Shown here: positions 16,867 through 25,441 of the stretch, in pieces
Layout of the letters: the number at the start of each line of letters is the position of its first letter
Position numbering within the stretch: position 1 is the first letter of the stretch
NCBI GenBank assembly: GCA_949127695.1
Contig: CASBQH010000210.1
Coordinates: forward strand, 1 to 26,855
Length of the DNA: 26,855 bases
Reading direction: 5' to 3'
DNA from: Synechococcales cyanobacterium PMM_0073
GTDB lineage: Bacteria; Cyanobacteriota; Cyanobacteriia; Elainellales; Elainellaceae
The notes under the pieces: model-generated
What the model saw: only the letters and a program-made list of their open reading frames with translations
The model's database searches: none
What the model was told of the DNA's origin: nothing
Translations under genes and position numbers: made by a program

Positions 16867-18758
16867 GGATTTTGCCCAGAATGCAGCTGATTGGCAATGG
16901 CGGCAATCAGCTGGGCAGGATTGACGGGCTTGGACAAATAGAGCTGGAAGCCGCTGGCAAAAATCCGGCTTTGGGCTGCTGGGCTAGTCAAGGCGGTGAG
17001 GGCAATGGCGGGCAGATTGGCTGCTGCTTCAATGGCACGCACCTGTTGAATTAGCGCATAGCCGTCTGTTTCTGGCAAATTAATATCGCTCACCAGCAGA
17101 TCTGGCAGGGATTGCCCCAGCGCCGCCAGCGCCTCGGCTGCCGAACTCACGGCTGTGACGCTGGCTCCAGCCTGCTCCAACAGAAAGGCCAACAGCTCAC
17201 GCGCATCAACCTGATCTTCGACCAGCAATATGTTCACTTGGGCAAGGCGGGCATTGAAGCTAACCCCCGCCTCAGCGCTATCGTCAGCAATTAGGCTGGG
17301 GCGGAGGCTAGCAATTGAGCCTTCAGCCCGAAACAAAATTGCCTCTTCTTCTGAGGTTTGCACCGCAATCAGCGGCAGCGTTACGGTAAAGCTCGCACCC
17401 TGATTTAGCCCTGGGCTATCGGCCTCTACCCTACCGCGATGCAGCTTCACCAATCGCCGCACAATCGCCAGCCCCAGCCCAATCCCCCCTTCTTGGCGGG
17501 TAGCGCTGGGATCAGCCTGCCAAAATGAATCAAACAGATGCGGCAGAAATTCAGCCTTGATTCCCTGCCCGCTGTCGCTGACCTTCACCAGTACGTCAGT
17601 GGCTGTCCGCTCCAAGCTCACCCAGACCTTTCCCTCGTCGGGCGTAAATTTAATTGCGTTGGTCATCAAATTCAGCAGAATCTGCTGGATGCGGGCGGCA
17701 TCGCCTGAGATAAAGCTGGCGACTGGCTGAATCGTGAGCTGAATCTCGATCTGCTTGGCTTTGGCCGCAGGCTGCATTGTTTCTACGGCATCTCGTATAG
17801 ATGCTCCTAGCTCAACTGGGCCTAGCGTCAAGACCAGGCCACCGCGCAGAATTTGCGACACATCCAGCAGGTTGGCGATCAGCTCTTCTTGGGCAACCGC
17901 ATTGCGCTCAATCGCCGCCAGGGCGCGAGCCGTCATTGTCGGATCAAGCTGCTGCTGATTGAGCAACTGCGCCCAGCCCAAGATCGCGGTCAAGGGCGAG
18001 CGCAGCTCATGCGAAACAATCGCCAGAAACTCATCTTTCAGCCGGTCGGCCTGCTTTAAAGCGGCGGTCTGCTGATGCAGCTGCGCTTCTAGCTGCCGCC
18101 GCTGCAAAATTTCTTGCTCTAAGCTTTGGTTAATAATTTCGCCCAGCTGCGCCCTGACGCGCGCTTCTTCTAGCTGCCGCCGCTCGGAAATATCTCGAAT
18201 CAGCCAGCGCCAGCCCGTTACCTCGCCCGCTGTGCTGTAGATGCTGGTGACGGTCATTGCCGCTTCAAACGCCGGATTTTCGCGGGGTTGCAGCCGCACA
18301 AATCGCTCAGACAGCCGCTCTAGCTCTTGCAGCAGCAGCAGATCGCGCCGAAAAGCTCGCCGATCGGCTTCCACCACAAACACCGTCATCACTTTATTCA
18401 CCAGGTGCGTCTGCGACAGGTTCAGCATGGCTGAGGCTGCCCGGTTAGCCGCCAAAATTTTGCCCTGCTGATCGGTGACGAGGTAGCCATCTGGCGCAAA
18501 CTCAAACAGCTCCCGGTAGCGTCGCTGCTCCGCCTCAACCAGCTGAAACGTTGCGACTAATTCCGCGTTGCGCTGAGTCAGGTCAGCTTGAGTCTCCTGT
18601 AGCGCTTCGAGCGTGACGCTTAGCTCTTCTAAGGTTTCAGCCAGCAGCTCTTTCGGCGGCGACTGAGAATCTTCAGCTTGATCGGAGATTAGCACCAGCC
18701 GCTGGCTAATCACTCCAATCTGCTGCTCTAAATTCTTCTTCACGATTGCGCTGCTCAT
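16863..18758 (-). CDS. Hybrid histidine kinase (coiled coil-PAS-HisKA-HATPase-receiver)
   Basis: A 631-residue cytosolic kinase with no membrane helix. Residues 35-80 are coiled coil, 81-195 a PAS domain (FEFAPDGYLVTDQQGK), 196-240 a second coiled coil, then HisKA with the phosphoacceptor His250 (IVSHELRSPL). The ATPase domain has Asn367 (NLMTNAIKF), DSGQGI (395-400), LFDSFWQAD and GIGLGLAIV (425-433). Residues 507-625 are a receiver: acid pair Glu513-Asp514, phosphoacceptor Asp558 (VSDINLPE), Thr588 and Lys610 (YLSKPVNP). All catalytic residues are present. The stop overlaps the start of the CheR-PAS gene by four bases. The 285 bp upstream (18759-19043) is AT-rich and presumably holds the operon promoter. 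No DNA-binding output is adjacent. Confidence 0.95.
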   Translation of the reverse strand: MSSAIVKKNLEQQIGVISQRLVLISDQAEDSQSPPKELLAETLEELSVTLEALQETQADLTQRNAELVATFQLVEAEQRRYRELFEFAPDGYLVTDQQGKILAANRAASAMLNLSQTHLVNKVMTVFVVEADRRAFRRDLLLLQELERLSERFVRLQPRENPAFEAAMTVTSIYSTAGEVTGWRWLIRDISERRQLEEARVRAQLGEIINQSLEQEILQRRQLEAQLHQQTAALKQADRLKDEFLAIVSHELRSPLTAILGWAQLLNQQQLDPTMTARALAAIERNAVAQEELIANLLDVSQILRGGLVLTLGPVELGASIRDAVETMQPAAKAKQIEIQLTIQPVASFISGDAARIQQILLNLMTNAIKFTPDEGKVWVSLERTATDVLVKVSDSGQGIKAEFLPHLFDSFWQADPSATRQEGGIGLGLAIVRRLVKLHRGRVEADSPGLNQGASFTVTLPLIAVQTSEEEAILFRAEGSIASLRPSLIADDSAEAGVSFNARLAQVNILLVEDQVDARELLAFLLEQAGASVTAVSSAAEALAALGQSLPDLLVSDINLPETDGYALIQQVRAIEAAANLPAIALTALTSPAAQSRIFASGFQLYLSKPVNPAQLIAAIANQLHSGQNP

Positions 18759-18976
18759 GGCTTAGCTTTTTGTCTCACTAATTGTTTAAAAGCAGCTGTC
18801 TTAAAGATTTGCTTAAAAGTTGTTTTATATAGTTGCCCTCATTGTTGCTTTAAAAAACTCTGAGGAACGGTTTGTGACTTGTTATCAACATTCACAGAGT
18901 CACTGCTATTGCCAATTGTTAAGCAGCTTAATACAATTTAAAACTCTCTCTAAAACTCCTGCGCCCGCAAATGGCC

Positions 18977-19008
18977 AAAAAAAGAGTGCCTGACTAGCCC
19001 AGCACTCT
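18977..19008 (-). terminator. Terminator of the mechanosensitive channel gene
   Basis: On the minus strand AGAGTGC (19008-19002) pairs with GCACTCT (18989-18983) around 12 nt, followed by a seven-base T run (18983-18977). It lies about 35 bp after the channel stop codon. Confidence 0.85.
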
Positions 19009-19043
19009 CTTGCAAGCAATTGCAATCGGTTTTAATTGAAGCG

Positions 19044-20756
19044 CTAGTCACGCTTAAAGGAATCAAGCCAGCCGCGCAGCAGATCATCCGCCACGCCGCG
19101 ACCGCCCAAGCCAAACGAGATGCCAATGGCTACCGCAATCGCCCCCAGCAGTAAGCCAAAGGCCAGATTGACGATATTAGAAGCCACGCCCATCCGATCC
19201 AGCGCCATTGCCGCCGAGAAGGTGATAATGGCAATCCGCGCCGCCTGCCCCAGCATCTGAGTTTGGCGACCGCCAGAGCGCGTGATGATATTAAAGGCCA
19301 GATTTGCCAGATACAGGCCAATCCCCAGCACTACTAATCCACCCAAAATATTGGCTGAAGAGGCTAGAATCGCCCGGACGATATCGGTGAGTACGGCAAA
19401 CTCCAGCTTTTCGACTGCCGCCACCGCACCCGTCAGCATAATCCCCACCAACACTACCAGCCCCACAATCTCGGAGGGAGTCTGTCTAGGCAGGGTCGGC
19501 TGGCTGGGCGGAATCACCGTAGACTGCCCCAGCGGATCGGCGGCAGGCTCGGCAATCGGGCGCACTGCGGACGGCGTGGAGAACCCCATCCAGTCAAAGA
19601 TATTGTTGAAGCCTACGCTGGTCAGCGTCTGCGCCACCAGATCAGAAACAAACCGACCGATCACATAAGAGACAATTAAAATCAAGGCTGCGGTAAAGAT
19701 CTTGGGCAGAGCGTCCAAAATCTGATTCAGCATACTAATGGCCGGCCCTGAAATTGCGGCCAGCTGTAAGGCATTCAGAGCCGAAACAGCCGTAAACAGC
19801 AGCACAAACGCATAGGCAATGGTGCCCACCAAGCTAGAGAGAGACAGCCCGCCTGTGGCCGCTGATTGGTTCAGGCCAATCTGTGACCCCATCCGATCGA
19901 GTCCCACCGCCGCCAAAAAGTTAGTGACAATGGTGCGGATAATCTTCGCCAGAAACCAGCCTCCAACCCCGATTAAGATCGCGATTAAGATTTTGGGCAG
20001 CGCCGAGAGGATCTCATCCAGCAGATTTTGGACGGGAGCTAGCGGCCCTTGCAGATCCAGCACGCCCAAAATCAGCGGCAGGAAAAACAGCAGCACAAAC
20101 CAGTAGAGCGCGTTGCCGAAAGTCTCGTTCAGCGACAGACTCTCGCTGGGCGGCGGGCTAAGCGGGTCAACCCCAAACTGATCGCTGCGGCTAGTGGTCG
20201 TATCCGGTTCAGCGAGTCTAGAGATCCGATCATCTAGGTTAAACCGGCTGAGGCCGCGCGTTACGAGGGCTTTAGCCAGCGTTGCCACCAGCCATGCCAC
20301 CCCAGCCAGCACTGCCGCCCCGGCGACTTTCGGCAGATAGGCAAAAATCTGCTGTAAGAACGAATTCAGCGGCGCTGAAACGCTAGAAAGCTGTAGCGCA
20401 TTTAAAAACGCCACAATCACAAAGGCCATAATCAGCCAAAAGATGGCCGTGCCGACCCATTTTTCAATTGGGATCGAATTTGCAGCACCAGGTTGGCCTG
20501 ACACCCAGCCCGCCAGCCGATTGTCAAACTCTGTGCGCTTCAGCAGACCTTGAATGGCCGCAGAAATTACCGTGGCCACCAGCCAGCCGATGATCAGAAT
20601 CGCCAGAGCGCCTAGCAAATTGGGGAGATAAGAACCGATGCGTGAAATAAATTGTCCAGTTGAGTTAACGGTGACTTCGACAGGATTGGCCTGAGCCAGC
20701 CAGGGGTTGGCTAACCCACCCATCCAGAAAGCGGAGACACACCAGATGTAGTTCAT
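19044..20756 (-). CDS. Mechanosensitive ion channel family protein with five repeated TM units (CmpX/TM_helix type)
   Basis: A 570-residue polytopic membrane protein. The first 25 residues look like a signal peptide or leading helix. Five related units follow, beginning near 44, 141, 253, 350 and 467, each made of LP(K/N)-I/L, a helix with a GW, AW or SY centre, then an amphipathic helix ending LDR/LDD. Between them sit repeated linkers such as ALQLSSVSAPLNSFLQQI and ALQLAAISGPAISMLNQI. The C-terminal helix (NLAFGLLLGAIAVAIGISFG, 530-549) followed by GLGGRGVADDLL resembles the Gly/Ala pore helix TM3 of MscS, but the protein ends there, with no MscS beta or C-terminal domain. The family is linked to osmotic protection. 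ATG 20756 follows GAAGAAG. Divergent from the SRPBCC gene. Confidence 0.88.
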   Translation of the reverse strand: MNYIWCVSAFWMGGLANPWLAQANPVEVTVNSTGQFISRIGSYLPNLLGALAILIIGWLVATVISAAIQGLLKRTEFDNRLAGWVSGQPGAANSIPIEKWVGTAIFWLIMAFVIVAFLNALQLSSVSAPLNSFLQQIFAYLPKVAGAAVLAGVAWLVATLAKALVTRGLSRFNLDDRISRLAEPDTTTSRSDQFGVDPLSPPPSESLSLNETFGNALYWFVLLFFLPLILGVLDLQGPLAPVQNLLDEILSALPKILIAILIGVGGWFLAKIIRTIVTNFLAAVGLDRMGSQIGLNQSAATGGLSLSSLVGTIAYAFVLLFTAVSALNALQLAAISGPAISMLNQILDALPKIFTAALILIVSYVIGRFVSDLVAQTLTSVGFNNIFDWMGFSTPSAVRPIAEPAADPLGQSTVIPPSQPTLPRQTPSEIVGLVVLVGIMLTGAVAAVEKLEFAVLTDIVRAILASSANILGGLVVLGIGLYLANLAFNIITRSGGRQTQMLGQAARIAIITFSAAMALDRMGVASNIVNLAFGLLLGAIAVAIGISFGLGGRGVADDLLRGWLDSFKRD

Positions 20757-21185
20757 GAGCTTCTTCGGGAGAACGGTACAGGTAGAGGCTGAAAAAGAAT
20801 TGGTAGTAAAAAAATAAGCTGCTTTGCGAAAGCTGCGTAGTCTGCCACAACACCAAAACGACAGATCATGACGGTAACAACCGCTGTGGCAGACAACCGA
20901 AGCCTCAGTTCAGGAATTCAGCAACTAAATCAGAACCAAGCAGGTCAGAACTGCGAAAACTCAGAAATTCAGCTGCTAAAAAGCCAGCTTCAACAGCTGA
21001 AAACAGCTATTTTTAGGCAAAGTTTTAGCTCCAGAGTCTTTATCTAATTATTAAACCTGATTTTCTCTGATAAATACATTTTTCTCAAGCCTGCCTAATG
21101 AACCCGGCGATTGTTCCGATCAGCTGCTCCGGCTACCCATTTCGACTGTTAAAGTACAGGTAAAGCCCAGACCTTATTCATATCA
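20757..21185. other. Intergenic region between divergent channel and SRPBCC genes
   Basis: The 429 bp hold no supported gene. It should contain both promoters. Seen: several TCAGAA words about 15 bp apart (20930-20966), an 8-bp inverted repeat TTCAGCTG/CAGCTGAA (20968-20975 and 20994-21001), and overlapping it a small plus-strand hairpin AGCTG/CAGCT (20995-21008) followed by ATTTTT, which could end a short plus-strand transcript. The remainder is AT-rich without clear promoter boxes. Confidence 0.4.
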
Positions 21186-21641
21186 ATGCCTAAGCAGGTT
21201 TTTGAGCAGTCAATTCAAATCAAGGCCAGCGCTGTCGCCGTTGAGCAATGCTTTACCGATCTCGTTTTAATGCACCGCTGGCTGAATCCGGCGCTGCGCT
21301 GTCAGCCCATTGGCGACTGGCGCACTGATCTGGGCAGTAAAAGCCAGTTTGTGATCCAAATCCCGCTGTTGCAGCCCAAGCTAATCAGCACTGTGGTTGA
21401 GCGCCAGCCCGGACTGGTAGTTTGGGAATTCCAAGGCTTTTTCAAAGGCCGCGACCGCTGGGAATGCCAGCCAATCCAGCAAGGCACCACCCTGCTCAAC
21501 CGCTTCGAGTTCAGCATCCCCAATCCAATTGTGGCCTATGGCTTCAATCGCTTTGCCCTGAACTGGACGAAGCAAGATATGCAGGCGCAGCTGCGTCGCC
21601 TCAAGCTGGTGGCTGAAGAGGTTTATCAGGGTTGGCAGTAA
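21186..21641 (+). CDS. SRPBCC (START-like) superfamily protein
   Basis: A 151-residue soluble protein with the helix-grip layout: an N-terminal strand (VFEQSIQIKASAVAVEQCFTD), the short helix pair LVLMHRWLNP, then a run of strands (SQFVIQIPLL; LISTVVERQPGLVVWEFQG; DRWECQPIQQGTTLLNRFEF) and a long C-terminal helix (NWTKQDMQAQLRRLKLVAEE). This matches polyketide-cyclase/dehydrase or START-like proteins that bind hydrophobic ligands in an internal cavity; the ligand is unknown. ATG 21186 is the first in frame. It converges on lysC with only 20 bp between stops and no visible terminator. Confidence 0.85.
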   Translation: MPKQVFEQSIQIKASAVAVEQCFTDLVLMHRWLNPALRCQPIGDWRTDLGSKSQFVIQIPLLQPKLISTVVERQPGLVVWEFQGFFKGRDRWECQPIQQGTTLLNRFEFSIPNPIVAYGFNRFALNWTKQDMQAQLRRLKLVAEEVYQGWQ

Positions 21642-21661
21642 AGCTCAATCAAACAGCCCAA

Positions 21662-23464
21662 TCAAGCCGGAACGACAATTCGCTCGTGGCCCGACAGCCC
21701 AAAGGCAGCATGGATCACCCGCAGCGCCTCAACGCCCTGCTCTTCGGCCACCAGACAGCTCACCTTAATTTCCGAGGTGGCGATCATTTGAATATTGATT
21801 TTGGCCTCAGCCAGAGCGCGAAACATCTGCGCCGCGATTCCAGGTCGTCCTACCATGCCAGTGCCGACGATGCTGACTTTGGCAATTGAGCAGTCAACCG
21901 CAATTTCGCCAAAGCTGAAGTCGGCGGCTTGCAAAATCGTCTGCGCCTCGTCCAGATCGCCAATTGCTACGGTAAAGGCAATATCGCGGGTGGCCAAGCC
22001 GTCAATCAGGCGACAGCGCTGCGACTGAATAATCATATCAACGCTGATATTTTTCTCGGCCAGCAGACTAAACAGCCGCGCCGCCATCCCAGGCTGGTCG
22101 GGCACATGCCGAATCGCTAGCTGGGCTTGCTTCAGGTCAAGCGCTGCACCGCGCACAGGCGGCAAGTCAGCCGATCGAACCCGCCGCCTTGACTTGGCCG
22201 CTCTGCCCGTCACGCCAAAGGTTTCGCAGAGGGCAGCCACCGCTCGCTCACAGTCGGCTTCGGCAATCGCACAGCTTACCTGCACTTCAGAAGTCGAAAT
22301 CATTTCGATGTTGACTTTGGCTGCGGCCAGCGTCGAGAACATCTGCGCCGCCACTCCCGGTCGGCCAATCATGCCTGCGCCCACAATGCTGACTTTGGCC
22401 ATGCGGCGCTCAATCATCACTTCGGCTTCATCAGTGGGTGAGGCGGAGCTACGCAGCGCCGGAGCAATCGCCGCTGCCACCGCCTCGGCTCGACTTAGCG
22501 AATTTTGAGTGACGGTAAAGGCAATATCGTTGCTGTTGCCCTCATGAATCGACTGAATAATCAAATCTACATCCAGATCTTGGCTGGCAATTTCGCCAAA
22601 CAGCCGCGCCGCAATGCCGGGGCGATCGGGCACACGCAGCAGCGCCACTTTGGCCTGATCGGTATCAAACTCCACCGCATCTACGGGCTGAGCAATCTCC
22701 AGTCCTTGCAGTGAGCGCGGCTGCGGCATCGGCGACACCACTTTGGTTCCCGGCTGATCTGACCAGCTAGAGCGCACCACCAGCATGACGCCATAGTTGC
22801 GAGCAATTTCCACCGCGCGCGGATGCAGCACTTTTGCGCCCAGACTCGCTAGCTCCAGCATTTCGTCAGAGGTAATTTCGTCCATCAGCTGCGCGTCAGG
22901 CACAATGCGCGGATCGGTGGTGAGAATGCCGGGAACATCCGTGTAGATTTCGCAAAAGTCAGCCCTCAAAGCCGCCGCCAGCGCCACCGCCGAAGTATCT
23001 GAGCCGCCCCGCCCCAGCGTCGTAATTTCCAAGTCAGACTGACTGCTGATCCCTTGGAATCCTGCCACCACCACCACTCGGCCATCTTGCAAATGCCGCT
23101 GCATTCGTTCGGTGGCAATCTCCAGAATCCGAGCGCGGGTATGCTCCGCTTCTGTCACGATCCCCACCTGTGCCCCGGTGAGCGAAATTGCGGGTTGCCC
23201 CATTTCTTGCAGCGCCATGCTCAGCAGCGCAATCGACACCTGTTCGCCCGTCGAGAGCAGCATATCCATTTCGCGACGGCTGGGTGTAGCCGAAATTTCC
23301 TGCGCCAGCTTCACCAGCCCGTCGGTAGTTTTGCCCATTGCCGAAACCACCACCACCACGCTATGACCAGCCTCAGTGGTCTTGATTACCCGCCGCGCCA
23401 CCGCCTGAATTCGCTCCACCGAACCCACCGACGTACCGCCATATTTCTGAACAATCAGTGCCAT
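21662..23464 (-). CDS. lysC: Aspartate kinase with four ACT domains
   Basis: A 600-residue enzyme that phosphorylates aspartate, the first step to lysine, threonine, methionine and isoleucine. The kinase domain (1-240) has KYGGTSVGS (7-15), GFQG (135-138), GRGGSDTSA (151-159) and [13 protein letters not shown] (174-186). Four ACT domains follow at about 270-335, 354-418, 447-513 and 526-590. ACT1 and ACT3 match each other ([24 protein letters not shown]), as do ACT2 and ACT4 ([40 protein letters not shown]), so the pair was duplicated. The four-ACT form is known in cyanobacteria, where lysine and threonine act together as inhibitors. It is a complete gene starting at ATG 23464 without a strong ribosome site. 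Confidence 0.97.
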   Translation of the reverse strand: MALIVQKYGGTSVGSVERIQAVARRVIKTTEAGHSVVVVVSAMGKTTDGLVKLAQEISATPSRREMDMLLSTGEQVSIALLSMALQEMGQPAISLTGAQVGIVTEAEHTRARILEIATERMQRHLQDGRVVVVAGFQGISSQSDLEITTLGRGGSDTSAVALAAALRADFCEIYTDVPGILTTDPRIVPDAQLMDEITSDEMLELASLGAKVLHPRAVEIARNYGVMLVVRSSWSDQPGTKVVSPMPQPRSLQGLEIAQPVDAVEFDTDQAKVALLRVPDRPGIAARLFGEIASQDLDVDLIIQSIHEGNSNDIAFTVTQNSLSRAEAVAAAIAPALRSSASPTDEAEVMIERRMAKVSIVGAGMIGRPGVAAQMFSTLAAAKVNIEMISTSEVQVSCAIAEADCERAVAALCETFGVTGRAAKSRRRVRSADLPPVRGAALDLKQAQLAIRHVPDQPGMAARLFSLLAEKNISVDMIIQSQRCRLIDGLATRDIAFTVAIGDLDEAQTILQAADFSFGEIAVDCSIAKVSIVGTGMVGRPGIAAQMFRALAEAKINIQMIATSEIKVSCLVAEEQGVEALRVIHAAFGLSGHERIVVPA

Positions 23465-23590
23465 ACTTGCCGCCGCCCGCGCCTACGATCTACTAAAGTT
23501 AGCAAAATTACTGCCAATCCGGGCGATTAAATCACCGATTGTTGCGGCTCGCTTCACGATACTTAACCGCAATTTGACGCTCATCCTATT

Positions 23591-23671
23591 GCCTCGTGAT
23601 CCCGCTTGTGAGCATAATGCAGCCAGAGGTTTTGCCTCGCCCTAGGAGCGTCGGGTGGGGCAGAGCCTCGC
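23591..23671. repeat. GC-rich palindromic intergenic element with GCCTCG repeats
   Basis: Between lysC and the oxidoreductase, GCCTCG occurs at 23591, 23634 and 23665. The middle copy forms a small hairpin GAGG/CCTC (23626-23638), and the last follows CAGAG. The layout resembles the gaggc-tctgcctc type interspersed repeats I recall from cyanobacterial intergenic DNA. No coding sequence is seen here. Confidence 0.3.
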
Positions 23672-23676
23672 ATTAT

Positions 23677-23700
23677 TTTGGCCTGATTTTTGGCCTGATT
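23677..23700. repeat. 12-bp tandem duplication touching the stop codon of the oxidoreductase gene
   Basis: TTTGGCCTGATT at 23677-23688 is followed by a copy at 23689-23700, sharing GGCCTGATT exactly 12 bp apart. The minus-strand stop TAA occupies 23700-23702. Confidence 0.65.
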
Positions 23701-24800
23701 TACGATAGATAATCAGTCGGCACCTCTAGCCAAGCTTTTTGCTGCGCTGACTGTTGCGTTAAATCCATCAGAAGCTGGCTATAGATGCCCTCTCGCAGCG
23801 AAGGCGTCAGCATCTCTCGCCGCTCAATGCTCTCCACCCAGCGATCGACCACCCGCAGAAACGGAGCCAGCCGTCCGTCGGGATAGGTTTCGGCAAAGGC
23901 CAAGCGCTGCGGAATTTCCAGCTCGCTCAGCGCCGCCCCTTTTTGGCTGCCCCAAAGCTTGAAGCCATGCACATAGTCGCTCTGGTTGTCGTTACCCAAT
24001 ACCAGCGTTCCTTGGTCGCCATAGATCTCGATCCAATGCCCGCGCCCTTGATAGGTGACGGCACTCAGGCAGGCTTGAACCGGCGTGCCGTCAGCAAGCT
24101 CAAGCATTAGTACACAAGTGTCATCGGCATCTACGGGTTTGGCTTCTCCAGTTGCCGGATCAGGCCGAGTCGGAATGGTGGTGCTGAGCTGTCCAGAAAG
24201 CTGCCGCACTGAGCCAAACAGCCAGTTGATATAGTCAAACAGATGCGAACCAATTGCGCCCAGCGCCCCGCCGCCTTGATCTTTGCGGGCATACCAGTTC
24301 CAAGGCCGATTGGCATCGGCACGACTCGAAGCCAGCCAGTCGATTTTGATCAGTCGCTTTTGTCCCACATAGCCCTCAGCCAACAGTTCGGCCAAGCGCT
24401 GCCATGCGGGCACATACCGAAACTCAAAGTCAAGCGTCACGGCTGCCCGCTGCGCCTGCGCCAGTTCGTAGAGTTCTATGGCTTCTTGGACGTTCAGCGT
24501 CGTCGGCTTCTCCAGCAAGATATGCTTGCCAGCTTTCAATGCAATCTTGGCCATTTCATAATGCAAAAAGGGTGGCGTTGAGATGCTGACTGCCTCAACT
24601 TCTGGCAATGCCACAATTTCCTCTAGGCTTTGGCAGGCGCTTGGGATCTGGTGCTGTTGAGCAATGGCTTTGGCTTTAGTCAAGTCGCGATGGTAAACAG
24701 CCACAACTGCCGTGCGCGGATGAAGTTGCAAACCCGGCAGATGAATTTTTTGCCCAAAGCCTGTGCCCACCAAAGCCACCCCAATCTGCTCTGCACTCAT
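23700..24800 (-). CDS. Gfo/Idh/MocA family NAD(P)-dependent oxidoreductase
   Basis: A 366-residue soluble dehydrogenase acting on a sugar, inositol or related polyol; the substrate cannot be read from sequence. I start at ATG 24800 (MSAEQIGVAL), which has GAGG about 7 nt upstream; the six-codon extension begins with TTG. The Rossmann motif is ALVGTGFGQKIH (9-20). The family's EKP motif is GKHILLEKP (91-99), with catalytic Lys98. The C-terminal domain contains FEFRYVPAWQRL, a GGGALGAIGSHLFDYINWLFG segment carrying the conserved G-x-x-x-D-x-G/H-like pattern, and a beta-sheet region. It is alone, with no sugar-pathway neighbours. Confidence 0.93.
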   Translation of the reverse strand: MSAEQIGVALVGTGFGQKIHLPGLQLHPRTAVVAVYHRDLTKAKAIAQQHQIPSACQSLEEIVALPEVEAVSISTPPFLHYEMAKIALKAGKHILLEKPTTLNVQEAIELYELAQAQRAAVTLDFEFRYVPAWQRLAELLAEGYVGQKRLIKIDWLASSRADANRPWNWYARKDQGGGALGAIGSHLFDYINWLFGSVRQLSGQLSTTIPTRPDPATGEAKPVDADDTCVLMLELADGTPVQACLSAVTYQGRGHWIEIYGDQGTLVLGNDNQSDYVHGFKLWGSQKGAALSELEIPQRLAFAETYPDGRLAPFLRVVDRWVESIERREMLTPSLREGIYSQLLMDLTQQSAQQKAWLEVPTDYLS

Positions 24801-24927
24801 GCCCAACCTCAAGCCCAACAGGCTGATCCTACCTGTTCTTTACTAGAGTTTTATCGAAATTGCCTGCAACAATTCATTCAACGCATGTTACCAATCGGGG
24901 AAGTTGTGAAAACAGGGAGCAGGCAAG

Positions 24928-25071
24928 TTGCTGAAAGTTGAAGCCGATAAAATTATTTTGCTGATCATCTTGGTTGGGATCGTCTTTTTAGTTGGACATG
25001 CTCAGTCCCGGTTTGACATTTGCCGCAGAGCCGGACAGAAGACCATCGGCTGCGTGCTGAGATTCGAGTAG
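24928..25071 (+). CDS. Possible 47-residue single-helix membrane peptide
   Basis: An open frame from TTG 24928 to TAG 25069-25071. GGGAG (24915-24919) lies 8 nt before the TTG, and the frame has a stop just upstream (24907), so no longer form is possible. The peptide opens LKVEADK, then a hydrophobic helix IILLIILVGIVFLVG (9-23), then a basic tail with two cysteines (HAQSRFDICRRAGQKTIGCV) that should be cytoplasmic or lumenal depending on orientation. Hydrophobic helix, basic flank and well-placed ribosome site are typical of real small membrane proteins; family not recognised. It is missed by ATG-based gene finding. Confidence 0.5.
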   Translation: MLKVEADKIILLIILVGIVFLVGHAQSRFDICRRAGQKTIGCVLRFE

Positions 25072-25441
25072 CTTGTCCCAATTGGAACTGTAGAATTGCA
25101 GTATCGCGCTTGAGCCAACACCCATGTCTGCCGTCACCTTCAGCCTCGCACCCCTGCTAGCCTGTCAGGAGAGATGGTTTTGCCAGAATTTGTGCTGGAG
25201 CTAGACCGAATTTTTTGAATTTCTGGGACTCCCATCATTTCCCAGACGGCTGATTGCTCAAATTTCAGCTCAAACTCAGGTTAGATTCAGGCCAAATTCA
25301 GTAGCCGACTTTAGCCTGTTCACCATGACGTGGTGCAGTTGTCGGTTAAGCGCCAGATTGCCTAGTAGTCCTCAACGCTGAATTCCGACTCGGATTACTA
25401 CATACTTGAGTCCATAAGTATTCTCAAAGAGAGTTGATCAA
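25072..25441. other. Intergenic region upstream of the DUF4079 gene
   Basis: The 370 bp hold no supported gene. Seen: a 7-bp hairpin TCTGGGA/TCCCAGA (25222-25246) without a T run, a degenerate 11-bp array (25260-25303), and near the gene a small hairpin TTGAG/CTCAA (25406-25427) next to the ribosome site AGAGAG. No convincing promoter boxes were found. Confidence 0.4.
25260..25303. repeat. Degenerate 11-bp repeat, 4 copies, with phased TCAG
   Basis: Units AAATTTCAGCT, CAAACTCAGGT, TAGATTCAGGC and CAAATTCAGTA follow each other at 25260, 25271, 25282 and 25293. TCAG recurs at exactly 11-bp spacing (25265, 25276, 25287, 25298), about one helical turn. Confidence 0.6.
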
